DNA of 23,267 nucleotides from a bacterium (Candidatus Gribaldobacteria) CG07_land_8_20_14_0_80_33_18 (lineage in GTDB: Bacteria > Patescibacteriota > Minisyncoccia > Minisyncoccales > CG1-02-41-26), in contig PEWP01000025.1 in NCBI GenBank assembly GCA_002779425.1, positions 1-23,267 on the forward strand. Reading direction: 5' to 3'. Below, one piece after another: positions 6,941 through 16,800 of the stretch. The number at the start of each line of letters is the position of its first letter. Positions within the stretch are counted from its first letter, which is position 1. The position numbers and the translations under genes were made by a program. Below the pieces are notes generated by a model. That model was not told the DNA's origin and did not search any database. It saw only the letters and a list, made by a program, of their open reading frames with translations.

Positions 6941-7926
6941 AGTTTTTTAATTATTTCTTCTTTTATTTTTTCAATAAATTCTGGATTTTGTTTCAGAAAT
7001 TCTTTGGCCTGTTCCATCCCTGGGCCAATTTTTTTTCCTTCAAATTCATAAAAGTTGCCGCTTCTTTTAATAACCTCGTATTTCAAACCAGTATTAATAA
7101 TATCGGCTGTTTTGGAAATTCCTTCATTATAATAAATATCAAATTCAACGATTTTAAAAGGAGCGGCAACTTTATTTTTGACTATCTTTGCTTTAATTCT
7201 GGAACCGACAATTTCATCTTTTTGCTTTATTTGGGCTATTCTCTGAAGGTGAATCCTCACTGAGGAATAAAATTTTAAAGCCATGCCGCCTGGTGTTGTT
7301 TCCGGATTCCCAAACATTATCCCAATTTTCATTCTGGTTTGATTTAAAAATATTACCAAGGTTTTAGTTTTAGAAACAATGGCAGATAATTTTCTCAAAG
7401 CTTTACTCATCAGACGAGCTTGAAGCCCTATTTGCTGGTCTCCCATCTCTCCTTCAATTTCTGCTTTAGGGGTTAAAGCAGCAACCGAATCAATAACAAT
7501 TGCATCAACTGCTTTTGTTCTTATAAGGGACTCAACAATCTCTAATGCCTGTTCTCCAGAATCAGGTTGAGAAATTAAAAGTTCATCAGTGTTAACCCCA
7601 ATTTTTTTAGCATAATCAACATCTAAAGCGTGTTCCGCATCAATAAAAGCTCCTATTCCTCCCATTTTTTGAGTTTCAGATAAAATATGAAGAGCTAAGG
7701 TGGTTTTACCCGTAGCTTCGTTTCCAAAAATTTCAATTACCCTACCTCTGGGTACTCCGTTAATTCCTAAAGCTAAATCTAAAGAAAGACTACCAGTGGG
7801 AATAACATCCACATTAGTTGGTTTTACTTCCCTTAATTTCATTATTGCTCCCTCTCCAAATCTCTGACGAATCTCATCCAAAACTTCTTCTAATTCTTTT
7901 TTGTCTTCATCTTTTTTCTTTAACAT
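6925..7926 (-). CDS. recA: Recombinase RecA
   Basis: RecA forms ATP-dependent filaments on single-stranded DNA for strand exchange and damage signalling. The 333-residue protein carries Walker A GNEATGKT (68-75, usually GPESSGKT), the catalytic AEH segment IDAEHALD (95-102), Walker B AIVIDSVAAL (142-151), and the DNA-binding loop around GIMFGNPETTPGG (202-214). The family strand FLNQTRMKIG is present. The acidic C-terminal tail of longer RecAs is essentially missing. It follows ftsK by 42 nt. A perfect TATAAT at 7934-7939 would start transcription at or next to the ATG, so it may be expressed both with ftsK and from a leaderless transcript. Confidence 0.97.
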   Translation of the reverse strand: MLKKKDEDKKELEEVLDEIRQRFGEGAIMKLREVKPTNVDVIPTGSLSLDLALGINGVPRGRVIEIFGNEATGKTTLALHILSETQKMGGIGAFIDAEHALDVDYAKKIGVNTDELLISQPDSGEQALEIVESLIRTKAVDAIVIDSVAALTPKAEIEGEMGDQQIGLQARLMSKALRKLSAIVSKTKTLVIFLNQTRMKIGIMFGNPETTPGGMALKFYSSVRIHLQRIAQIKQKDEIVGSRIKAKIVKNKVAAPFKIVEFDIYYNEGISKTADIINTGLKYEVIKRSGNFYEFEGKKIGPGMEQAKEFLKQNPEFIEKIKEEIIKKLTTAH

Positions 7927-7933
7927 ATATTTT

Positions 7934-7939
7934 ATTATA
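7934..7939 (-). promoter_or_regulatory. Candidate -10 box for a leaderless recA transcript
   Basis: On the minus strand a perfect TATAAT lies 7 nt before the recA ATG (7926), with no recognisable -35 box in the AT-rich sequence above it. The spacing would place the transcript start at the start codon itself. Confidence 0.45.
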
Positions 7940-7968
7940 ACTTTTTTTAAAATTTTAATATATTCATT

Positions 7969-10086
7969 CTAAATTTTCCGCCAACCATCTCCCTGATTTT
8001 CGTCTTCAATTTCTTTTTCATATACATTTCTTGGTTTAGCCCCATCAAGTGGTCCGATTAGTCCTTTTTCTTCCATTATATCTAATAATCTTGCTGCTCG
8101 GGCATAACCAATTTTCAATCTTCTCTGAAGTAATGAAGCAGAGGCCTTTCCGGCTTCAATTACTACTTTTTTTGCCTCTTCATATAAAGGGTCTTCTTCC
8201 AAGGTTAAGAATTCTGAAGTTTCCGGTATTTTTTCTATTTCTTTCTCAATGTCTTCCATTAAAATTTCTTGTTTGTCTGTTTCCGAAGGATTTTCTTTTT
8301 GACAAAAATCCACTACTTTTTTTATTTCCTTTAGATTAACATAAATTCCCTGAATTCTTTTTGGTTTTGTTAAGGCGGCATTAATAAAAAGCATATCGCC
8401 TTCACCCAAAAGAGTTTCTGCTCCAGCCATATCTAAAATCGTTCTCGAATCAATTTGGGAAGCGACCTGAAAAGCAATTCGAGAGGTAATATTAGCTTTG
8501 ATAAGACCGGTAATAACTTCAACCGATGGCCGTTGGGTTGCAATAATTAAATAAATCCCCACTGCTCTAGACATCTGAGCTAATCTCACAATTGCCGCTT
8601 CAATTTCTCTTCCTTTAGCTGCCATCAAATCAGCCAACTCATCTATAATTAAAACAATGTATGGCATTATTTCCAATTCTTCTTTTCCTTTTCTGGTTAA
8701 AATTTCATTGTAATCAATTATGTTTCTCGCTTTCACCTCGGCAAGAAGTTCAAATCTTCTTTCCATTTCTTTTGTCAACCAATTAAGAATATTTATTGTA
8801 TTTTTTGGGGTAAGAATTACTGGCAGAAGAAGGTGGGGTAAAGAATTATAAATTGGGAACTCAACTCTTTTTGGGTCAATTAAAATAAATTTTAAAATCT
8901 GAGGCGAATTTCTATAAATAAGAGATAGAATAATACTATTTAAACAAATAGTTTTCCCAGAACCAGTGCTCCCCGCGACAAGCAAATGGGGCATTTTCCC
9001 TAAATCAGCAAAAACTGGAGTGCCGGAAACATCTCTGCCTAAAGAAATTGTTAAAGGATAGGGAGAATTTCTAAAACCAGCTGAACCAATTAAACCACGT
9101 AAGCGAATTTTTGCTCGTACTTTATTTGGCACTTCAATTCCTACCGCTGCTTTACCTGGAATGGGAGCCTCAATTCGTAAAGGATGGGAAGCTAAAGCTA
9201 AAGATAAATCATTATTGAGGGTAGTAATTTTTGATAATTTTATTCCATCGGCTGGCTTTAAAGTATATTGAGTAACAGTCGGCCCAATATTAACTTCTGA
9301 CATTTCTACAGAAATACCAAAATTTTGTAAGGTTTTCTTAATTTGAAGACAATTCGCTTCAATATCGCCGCTTGATGGCTTTTCTTCATCTTCTTCTAAT
9401 AATTCTAAGGGAGGAGATTTATATTTCCCAAAAGAAGAAGAGGTAAATTTTAAAGGTTGAAGGTCTATTTTTTCAGGCTTTTCAAAAAAGTCCTGTTTCA
9501 TTTCTTTCTCCCGTTTAATTAATGGTTCAATGGTTTTAATTTTAAAATAAGATTCTTTTTCAATTTTTTCTATTTTTGATTCTTCTGGTTTTATAAGTTT
9601 CTTATGAGGTAAAAACTCCCAGAAAATCAAAACGCCTATTAAAATTAAAGCAGAAAAAACAAAAAAAGATATCCAAAAACCAAAATAATAAGAGAAAGGG
9701 AAAGAAAGGAAATAACCCAACCAACCACCGTATTTTTCTTGAAGTTGATAACTGCCAAAAATGCCGGAAAATCCTAAAATTAAAATAAAAATTGCTATAA
9801 AGATAGGGGAATAAATTCTTTTTTTCTCCGGTTTAAGAAATATCAATCCTCCTAAAGAAAAAAGCAAGGGAATGATAAATATTGCCCTTCCTATTAAATG
9901 ATAAATTCCTTCAAAAATTAGCTCTCCTCCCTTGCCGGCTCTATTAAAAAAAGAAAAAACAATAATAACGGCAGATAAAAACATCAAAATAGCTAAAGTC
10001 CATCTTCTTAATTTAGAAGTCAAAATTGGATATTTCTCTTTTTTTTCTTTTATCCGCCCGTTGGCGGATTTATTTTTCTTAGCCAT
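7969..10086 (-). CDS. ftsK: DNA translocase FtsK (SpoIIIE/FtsK family), short form
   Basis: FtsK is a membrane-anchored ATPase that pumps chromosome ends through the division septum. The 705 residues show a basic N-terminus, four membrane segments (about 29-47, 67-84, 92-111 and 123-155), a charged linker (about 165-240) and the motor. The motor has Walker A AGSTGSGKT (371-379), ILIDPKRVEF (401-410), Walker B IVLIIDELADL (477-487) and ATQRPSVEVITG. A winged-helix gamma domain that reads orientation sequences occupies about 632-690, ending LDGAKPRNV. The linker is much shorter than in E. coli. Its ATG lies inside the end of rpoC (8-nt overlap), so translation is probably coupled. Codons 6-12 contain a small palindrome. 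Confidence 0.96.
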   Translation of the reverse strand: MAKKNKSANGRIKEKKEKYPILTSKLRRWTLAILMFLSAVIIVFSFFNRAGKGGELIFEGIYHLIGRAIFIIPLLFSLGGLIFLKPEKKRIYSPIFIAIFILILGFSGIFGSYQLQEKYGGWLGYFLSFPFSYYFGFWISFFVFSALILIGVLIFWEFLPHKKLIKPEESKIEKIEKESYFKIKTIEPLIKREKEMKQDFFEKPEKIDLQPLKFTSSSFGKYKSPPLELLEEDEEKPSSGDIEANCLQIKKTLQNFGISVEMSEVNIGPTVTQYTLKPADGIKLSKITTLNNDLSLALASHPLRIEAPIPGKAAVGIEVPNKVRAKIRLRGLIGSAGFRNSPYPLTISLGRDVSGTPVFADLGKMPHLLVAGSTGSGKTICLNSIILSLIYRNSPQILKFILIDPKRVEFPIYNSLPHLLLPVILTPKNTINILNWLTKEMERRFELLAEVKARNIIDYNEILTRKGKEELEIMPYIVLIIDELADLMAAKGREIEAAIVRLAQMSRAVGIYLIIATQRPSVEVITGLIKANITSRIAFQVASQIDSRTILDMAGAETLLGEGDMLFINAALTKPKRIQGIYVNLKEIKKVVDFCQKENPSETDKQEILMEDIEKEIEKIPETSEFLTLEEDPLYEEAKKVVIEAGKASASLLQRRLKIGYARAARLLDIMEEKGLIGPLDGAKPRNVYEKEIEDENQGDGWRKI
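10052..10069. repeat. Small palindrome in the ftsK N-terminus
   Basis: ATCCGCC-CGTT-GGCGGAT forms a 7-bp GC-rich stem with a 4-nt loop, in frame in the basic N-terminal tail (KSANGRIKEK). It is more GC-rich than its surroundings and belongs with the other in-frame palindromes. Confidence 0.55.
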
Positions 10087-13000
10087 GTTTTTTATACCCC
10101 GTGCCTGCCGGAATCAATTTCCCTAAAATAACATTCTCTTTTAAAGAATATAACTTATCTTCTCTTCCTTCAAGAGCAGCTTTTATTAAAACTCGAGAAG
10201 TTTCTTGAAAAGAAGCAGCGGCTAAGAAACTAGCTGAGGTTAAAGCTATTTTTGAAATACCAAGGAAAACTGGGATACCTTTGGGAGGATTTTTATCTTG
10301 GAGCTTTAATTCTTTTTTTGTTTCTTCAAATTCAGTCCGAGTAACAATTTGGCCAGGCAACCAAAAACTATCTCCGCCATCTTTAATTCTAATTCGAGAA
10401 AACATTTGATTGGCTATTGTCTCAATATGTTTCCTATGAATGTCTACCCCTTCGGCAATATAAATTTTTTGGACCTCTTTAATAATATAGCGTTGAGTCT
10501 CTTCTTTACCTTTTGTTTTATAAAGTTTTTTTAAATCTAAATTTCCTTCACAGAGCTGCTGTCCTTTTTTTATTTTCTCACCATTTTTTACCCAAATTGC
10601 TACTCCTTGAGGAATCTCATATTCAACTATTTTCTTTTTATCATTTTCTTTAAAGCTAATTTTGATAATTCTATTTTTATTGTCTATGTCTTCTACTTTT
10701 CCATCAATTTCGCTCATTTGAGCTAAACCTTTTGGTTCTCTAAGTTCAAAAATCTCCTCTACTCGAGGAAGTCCTTGAGTAATATCTCCCCCACCAGCCA
10801 CTCCACCATAATGAAAGGTTCTCATTGTTAACTGAGTTCCTGGTTCTCCAATTGATTGAGCAGCAACAACCCCTACCGCATCACCTATATTCGCTAATTT
10901 ATTTCTTCCCATTTCCCAACCATAACATTTTTGGCAAATACCTCTGGTTGCTTTACAACTTAAAGGAGAACGGACTCTTATTTGTTTAATTTGAGTTTGA
11001 TTAATTTTTTTAGCTTTTTCCCGATCTATTGTTTCATTTTTCTTTATTATGCCTTTAATATCTTCCAACGATATTCTACTAACAAGTTCAAAAGTAAAAT
11101 CTTGACCAATTTCCTCGGCATCGCTTCGGTAAAGAATTGTCCCCTCTTTATCAGCACAATCTTCTTCACTAATAATTACTTCGTTAGCAACATCAACTAA
11201 TCGACGAGTAAGATAACCAGAAGCTGAAGTCCGCAACGCAGTATCAACTGTTCCTTTTCTCCCCCCATGAGTAGAAATAAAGTATTCCAAAACATCAAAT
11301 CCTTCTTTATAACAGTGTTTTATTGGCAATTCAATTATTTTTCCAGCGGGATTAATTACTAATCCTTTCATTCCGACCATTTGAATTAGTTGAACCCACC
11401 CACCTCGAGCCCCAGAACCAACAATTGAATGAACGGGTCCATCCTTAGGCAATGTCTCATATACTAATTTCTCAACTTTTTGTTTTGTTTGCTGCCAAAC
11501 TCCAATTGTTTTAGATCTCTTTTCTTCTAAGGTTAGAAATTCTTTTTTGAAATAATTTTCAATTACATCAATTTCTTTTTCAGCTTTTTCAATTAATTCT
11601 TTTTTCCCTTTAGGCACAATTAAATCATCCATTCCCAAACTTATTCCAGACAAAGTTGAATATTCAAATCCTAATTCTTTAATCCGGTCTAAAATTTCAA
11701 CGACCTCTTCTTCACTATGTTTTCCCATTAAATCAGTAATAATTTGGGAAAGAATTTTTGAATCAACAACTAAATTTAGATATTGATAATCATCTGGCAA
11801 GATAGAATTAAAAATAATCCGACCACAATTAGTTTCAATCAGTTTTAGTTTATTAAATTTGAACGTTTCGCTTCGCTTAAGAGTATTTTCAGGAATTTTA
11901 ATTTTTGCCCCTAAAGAAATTTTGCCTAACTCATAATTTAAAATAACCTCTTCAGGACTAGAAAAAATCTTTCCCTCTCCTTTCTCATTTTCTTTTATTT
12001 GAGTTAAAAGATAACAACCAAGAACAATATCCTGTTGAGGAACAATAATTGGAGTCCCGGTAGCTGGTTTTAAAAGATTTTTAACTGAAAACATCAATGT
12101 TTTAGCTTCTTTTTGGGCTTCTTCTGATAATGGGACATGAACTGCCATTTGGTCGCCATCGAAATCAGCATTAAAAGCGCGACAAACTAAAGGATGAATT
12201 TTTATTGCTTCACCTTCAATTAAAATTGGTTTAAAAGCTTGAATACCAAGTCGGTGTAAGGTTGGAGCCCGATTCAGTAAAACTAATTTATCGGCTACTA
12301 CTTCTTCTAAGGCAGCAAAAACTTCTGGAGTTCCTTCTTCAATTAGTTTTGTCGCTCCTCTTATATTATAAGCTAATTCACTATCTAAAAGTTTTTTTAT
12401 GACAAAAGGTTTAAAAATTTCTAGGGCTAATATTTTAGGAATTCCGCACTGAGAGAGTAAAAGCTCTGGACCAACAGCAATCACTGACCTACCCGAATAA
12501 TCTACTCTTTTCCCTAATAAATTTTTTCTAAAGCGGCCTTGTTTTCCTTTTAAAATATCGGCTAAAGATTTTAATAATCGTCTTCCTCCAGTGGTAGCAG
12601 TAGTTGTTTGCCCTTTTCTCATTCCATTATCAAGTAAAGCATCAACTGCTTCTTGTAACATTCTTTTCTCATTTCTAATAATTACTTCTGGAGCAGAAAT
12701 TTCTAATAAATATTTTAAACGATTATTGCGATTAATTACTCGACGATATAAATCATTTAAATCAGAAGATGCGTATCTTCCACCATCTAATTGAACCATT
12801 GGCCGAAGATCAGAAGGTAAAACGGGCAAAATTTCTAAAAACATCCATTCTGGTCTAATTCCTGCTTTTTCCATTGCTCGGAAAAATCTTAATCTTATTA
12901 GAGTCTTTTTATAAGAAACTGGTTTTGTTTCTTTTAAATCTTTTTCTAATTTTTCTATTTCTTTTTTTAAATTAATTTCTTTAAAAATATTTCGCAATGT

Positions 13001-13663
13001 TTCTGCGCCTGTTCCGGCTTCGAAAATTTCTCCGTATTTTAAAGATAATTCACGATATTCTGTCTCCGCTAAAACTTTCAATGGTTTTATTAACAAAACC
13101 TCTTCTTTTGTCCTATCTCTCGCTATCCTTAATTCCTCTAACGCTTTCTTTACCACTTCCTTACTTTTGACTTTTGACTTTTGACTTTTGACTTTATTTT
13201 TGTATTCTTTCTCAATCTCTTCTAAAATTTTCTTTTTTGCCTCTTCATTTACTTTTTTAATAATGTAAGCAGCGAAATAAATAATCTTTTCTAATTGAAG
13301 CATTGGAATATCCAATACCATTCCAATCCTTGAAGGCATTCCTCGTAAAAACCAGATATGACTACAAGGGCTAGCTAAACTTATATGGCCCATTCTTTCC
13401 CTTCTAACCGAACTTCTGGTTACTTCTACTTGACATCTATCACAAATTATTCCTTTATATCTAATTCCTTTATATTTCCCGCAATAACATTCGTAATCTT
13501 TTGTTGGACCAAAAATCTTTTCACAAAAAAGACCATCTTTTTCCGGTTTTTGAGTTCGATAGTTAATGGTTTCTGCCTTTATTACTTCTCCATGCGACCA
13601 CTTTAAAATTTCGCCAGAAGAAGCAAGTTTTATTCTAATTGATTTAAAATCGCTTACATACAT
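10079..13663 (-). CDS. rpoC: DNA-directed RNA polymerase subunit beta'
   Basis: Beta' carries the catalytic magnesium of RNA polymerase. The 1,194-residue protein starts with the zinc ribbon (C59, C61, C74, C77). The active-site loop NADFDGDQMAVH lies at 498-509, the second zinc site at C836, C903, C910 and C913, and the trigger-loop region AAQSIGEPGTQLTMRTFH at 934-951. Residues about 596-604 (KRSETFKFN) come from a short repeat insertion, and about 155-168 (KVKSQKSKVKSK) from a heptanucleotide repeat. Both sit in variable regions. No Shine-Dalgarno precedes the start, and upstream lie an AT repeat and a structured element separating it from rpoB by 204 nt. Its stop overlaps the ftsK start by 8 nt. 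Confidence 0.98.
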   Translation of the reverse strand: MYVSDFKSIRIKLASSGEILKWSHGEVIKAETINYRTQKPEKDGLFCEKIFGPTKDYECYCGKYKGIRYKGIICDRCQVEVTRSSVRRERMGHISLASPCSHIWFLRGMPSRIGMVLDIPMLQLEKIIYFAAYIIKKVNEEAKKKILEEIEKEYKNKVKSQKSKVKSKEVVKKALEELRIARDRTKEEVLLIKPLKVLAETEYRELSLKYGEIFEAGTGAETLRNIFKEINLKKEIEKLEKDLKETKPVSYKKTLIRLRFFRAMEKAGIRPEWMFLEILPVLPSDLRPMVQLDGGRYASSDLNDLYRRVINRNNRLKYLLEISAPEVIIRNEKRMLQEAVDALLDNGMRKGQTTTATTGGRRLLKSLADILKGKQGRFRKNLLGKRVDYSGRSVIAVGPELLLSQCGIPKILALEIFKPFVIKKLLDSELAYNIRGATKLIEEGTPEVFAALEEVVADKLVLLNRAPTLHRLGIQAFKPILIEGEAIKIHPLVCRAFNADFDGDQMAVHVPLSEEAQKEAKTLMFSVKNLLKPATGTPIIVPQQDIVLGCYLLTQIKENEKGEGKIFSSPEEVILNYELGKISLGAKIKIPENTLKRSETFKFNKLKLIETNCGRIIFNSILPDDYQYLNLVVDSKILSQIITDLMGKHSEEEVVEILDRIKELGFEYSTLSGISLGMDDLIVPKGKKELIEKAEKEIDVIENYFKKEFLTLEEKRSKTIGVWQQTKQKVEKLVYETLPKDGPVHSIVGSGARGGWVQLIQMVGMKGLVINPAGKIIELPIKHCYKEGFDVLEYFISTHGGRKGTVDTALRTSASGYLTRRLVDVANEVIISEEDCADKEGTILYRSDAEEIGQDFTFELVSRISLEDIKGIIKKNETIDREKAKKINQTQIKQIRVRSPLSCKATRGICQKCYGWEMGRNKLANIGDAVGVVAAQSIGEPGTQLTMRTFHYGGVAGGGDITQGLPRVEEIFELREPKGLAQMSEIDGKVEDIDNKNRIIKISFKENDKKKIVEYEIPQGVAIWVKNGEKIKKGQQLCEGNLDLKKLYKTKGKEETQRYIIKEVQKIYIAEGVDIHRKHIETIANQMFSRIRIKDGGDSFWLPGQIVTRTEFEETKKELKLQDKNPPKGIPVFLGISKIALTSASFLAAASFQETSRVLIKAALEGREDKLYSLKENVILGKLIPAGTGYKKHG
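11858..11880 (-). repeat. Short in-frame repeat insertion in rpoC
   Basis: TTTGAACG (11858-11865) is followed by TTTCGCTTCGCTTAA on the plus strand. The same TTTGAACG plus CGCTT core occurs in ligA (19963 on) and pgm (5222 on), always in the same orientation relative to the gene. It encodes the residues KRSETFK. Confidence 0.6.
13164..13191. repeat. Heptanucleotide tandem repeat (CTTTTGA x4) in rpoC
   Basis: Four perfect CTTTTGA units are followed by a partial fifth. Three units equal seven codons, so the peptide is a lysine/serine repeat (KSQKSKVKSK) in a coiled, variable region of beta'. Gain or loss of one unit would break the reading frame. Confidence 0.85.
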
Positions 13664-13668
13664 AATTT

Positions 13669-13696
13669 AATTTTTAATTTTTAATTTCTAATTTTT
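13669..13696. repeat. Heptanucleotide AT repeat (AATTTTT x4) before rpoC
   Basis: Four 7-nt units (one has AATTTCT) lie 6-33 nt upstream of the rpoC start. They make the ribosome approach almost pure A/T and leave no Shine-Dalgarno. Confidence 0.65.
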
Positions 13697-13729
13697 AATA
13701 AATTTTCAATGAAACAATTTTCAATTAAG

Positions 13730-13867
13730 GAGCGAAGGAACTAATTTTTATGGAGCATCCGCAGGCAAATTGCATGGTTTCGCCGAAGGCGAAAATTTGC
13801 CGAGGACATAAGCTTTGCTTCTCGCTGGGAAGCAAAGCGGCTCCTAAAAATTATGTTCCTGAGCGAA
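13730..13867. repeat. Structured element E1 between rpoB and rpoC
   Basis: The element is bounded by identical direct repeats GAGCGAA (13730-13736 and 13861-13867). Inside, 13737-13756 pairs with 13840-13859: 19 bp with one bulged base on each side, ends GGAAC/GTTCC. Two hairpins branch from this stem. One has GGCAAATT/AATTTGCC (13764-13771/13794-13801) with an inner TTCGCC-GAA-GGCGAA stem (13779-13793). The other has GCTTTGCTT/AAGCAAAGC (13812-13820/13830-13838). It abuts the rpoB stop codon exactly. It contains no open reading frame of note and is presumably co-transcribed with rpoB and rpoC. Confidence 0.85.
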
Positions 13868-16800
13868 TCATTTTTCTTTTATTTCAATACTCAGCCCTAA
13901 GGATTTCAATTCGGCTACTAATAAGTTAAAAGAGGCAGGAACATTAGGACTCTTTATCGGCTCTCCTTTTAAAATTGCCTCATAAGTAGTTGCCCGACCC
14001 GGAACATCATCGGATTTTATTGTTAACATTTCCTGTAAAGTATAAGCTGCCCCATAACCTTCCAAAGCCCAAACTTCCATTTCTCCGAACCGCTGACCGC
14101 CAAATTGAGCTTTCCCCCCCAAAGGCTGTTGAGTAATCAAAGAATAAGGACCAATAGAACGCATATGAATTTTATCCTCCACCATATGAATCAATTTTAT
14201 CATATACATATACCCAACTGTAATTTTTTTAGGAAATGGCAAACCAGTTCTACCATCGTAAACAGTTATCTGCCCCGTCTCGGGTAAATCAGCTCTTTTT
14301 AATTCTTTTTTAATATCTTCTTCGGTCGCTCCTAATAGTCCTGGAGTAATTGCCAAATATCCTAACTTTTTTGCTGCCCAACCTAAGTTTGTCTCTAAAA
14401 TCTGACCAAGATTCATTCGAGAAACTACTCCTAAAGGATTTAAAACAACATCAATAGGTGTTCCGTCTTCCAAAAATGGCATCTCTTCTTCTGGTAAAAT
14501 TTTTGCTGCTACTCCTTTATTTCCATGACGTCCAGTCAATTTATCTCCAACTTTAATTTTTCTAATTTGACCTATTTCCACTTGAATTCGTTTAATTACT
14601 CCTGGTTCTAATTTATCACCTCTTTTTCGGGAAAAAACTTTAACCGAAATCACCCTTCCTTTTTTGCCATACTCCATCTTTAATGAGGTATCTTTTATTT
14701 CTTTTGCTTTTTCACCAAAAATAGCCCGTAATAATCGTTCTTCAGCTGTTAAACCTGTCTCTCCTTTTGGAGAGATTTTTCCAACTAAAATATCTCCTGG
14801 GTTCACTTCTGCCCCAATTCTAATAATTCCTTCTTCATCCAAATCTTTTAATTTTTCCTCAGAAACATTAGGAATATCACAAGTGGTAACCTCCGACCCT
14901 AACTTTGTTTCTCTAACATCGCAAATAAAATCTTCAATATGAAGAGAAGTAAAAATATCATCTTTTAGCAATTTTTCTGAAATACAAATTGCATCTTCAA
15001 AATTTCCTCCCCGTAATGGTAAAAAAGCAACTAAAATATTCTTTCCCAAAGCCAACCTCCCTTTATCAATAGCAACACCATCAGCTAAAATTTCTCCTTT
15101 TTTTACTTTTTGACCAATTTTTACTATCGGTCTTTGATGAAAACAAGTATATTGATTAGAACGAATAAAATTCCGCAAATGATAAACAATCTCTCCTTTT
15201 TTGGTTTTAACTTTAATAACTGAGGCATCAACATAAGAGATGAGCCCATCGTCTTCGGCTATCGCTTCTTCACCTGAATCATAAGCTACTTTTCTTTCTG
15301 TCCCAGTACCTACTAATGGCGCTTCTGGCATTACTAATGGTACAGCTTGACGCTGCATATTAGAACCCATCAAAGCTCGATTGGCATCATCATTTTGTAA
15401 AAAAGGAATAAGGGCAGCAGTAACACTAATCGGTTGTTTTGAGGAAACATCTATAAAATCAATTTCAGTTTTTTTCACCATCACTGGTTCTCCCTTTTTT
15501 CTTGCTTCTACTTCTTCTCCTAAAATTTCTCCTTTTTCCGAAATTTTTGTACCAGCATGAGTAAGATTATATTTCTCTTCTTCAAAAGCATTAAGATATT
15601 GAATTTCTCTTGTAACTTTTCCGTTTTTAACTTTGAAATAAGGGGTTTCAATAAAGCCGTAAGGATTAACCCGAGCAAAACAGGCCAAATGATTAATTAA
15701 ACCAACATTTTGTCCTTCTGGTGTTTGAATAGGACAAATTCTACCATAATGACTAGGTTGAACATCTCTAACTTCAAATCCAGCTCGCTCTCGAGTTAAT
15801 CCTCCTGGTCCAGTAGCAGTTAATCTTCTTTTATGTTCTAAAGCGCTTAAGGGATTTTCACCATCCATAAATTGAGCAAACTGTGAAGAACTAAAAAATT
15901 CCTGGACAACGCTCATAATCACTCGGGGATTAATAAGTTGAACTGGCATCAATGTTTTTGGGTCTAAAGTCGACATTCTATCTTTAATCACTCTTTCCAT
16001 TCTCATTAATCCTATTCTTAAACGATTCTGTAAAAGTTCAGCTAAAGTTCTTACTCTTCTATTCCCTAAATGATCAATCTGATCTGGTTGAGCTCCGGGA
16101 GTATTGTTTAGTCTGATTATCTCTCGAATAATAGCAATGACATCTTGAAGGGTCAAAACTCTATCTTTTTTTTCAATTTCCTTCTCTTTTTTAGGTTTTA
16201 ATTCTTCTAATCTTTGCCACATTTTCCATCTTCCAACTTTAGACAAATCATAGCGAGAAAAATTAAAAAACATATTCCAAATTAAATCTTTAGCAGCATC
16301 AGGACTGGCGAATTCTCCTGTCCGCAGTTTTCTATAAATCTCAATCAAGGCCTCATCTTGATTATGAGCGTCATCTCTTTTTATTGTTTTTTCAATATAA
16401 TTTATTTCTTTTTTTTCAACATCCTTAAAAGTTTTTTTTAATTCTCCATCTTTTGATAAACCAAAAGCTCGTAATAGAGTAGTAGCTGACACTTTTCTTT
16501 GTCGATTTATTCGAACGCTAATTACACCAGAATTCTCAGTATCAAGTTCCAACCAAGCCCCTCTGTAAGGAATAATTTTTGCTCCAAAAAAATTTTTCCC
16601 TTGAAAATTTCTGGAAGTAAAAAAAGCACCAGGAGAACGAATAAGTTGAGAAATTACTACCCGTTCTACTCCGCTAACAACAAAAGTGCCGTTCTCGGTC
16701 ATAAGTGGAAAATCAGTAAGAAAAATTTCTTGTTCTTTTACTTCTTTTGTTTTCAAATTGCGGAGAATAGCTTTAACTCGAAGTGAAGCATCAAAAGAAT

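Noticed and set aside
13164..13191. Phase variation of rpoC by its 7-nt repeat
   Set aside because: Loss of frame in an essential polymerase gene would be lethal, so this array is unlikely to act as a switch; only sequence variation at non-essential loci such as pilD would be plausible.
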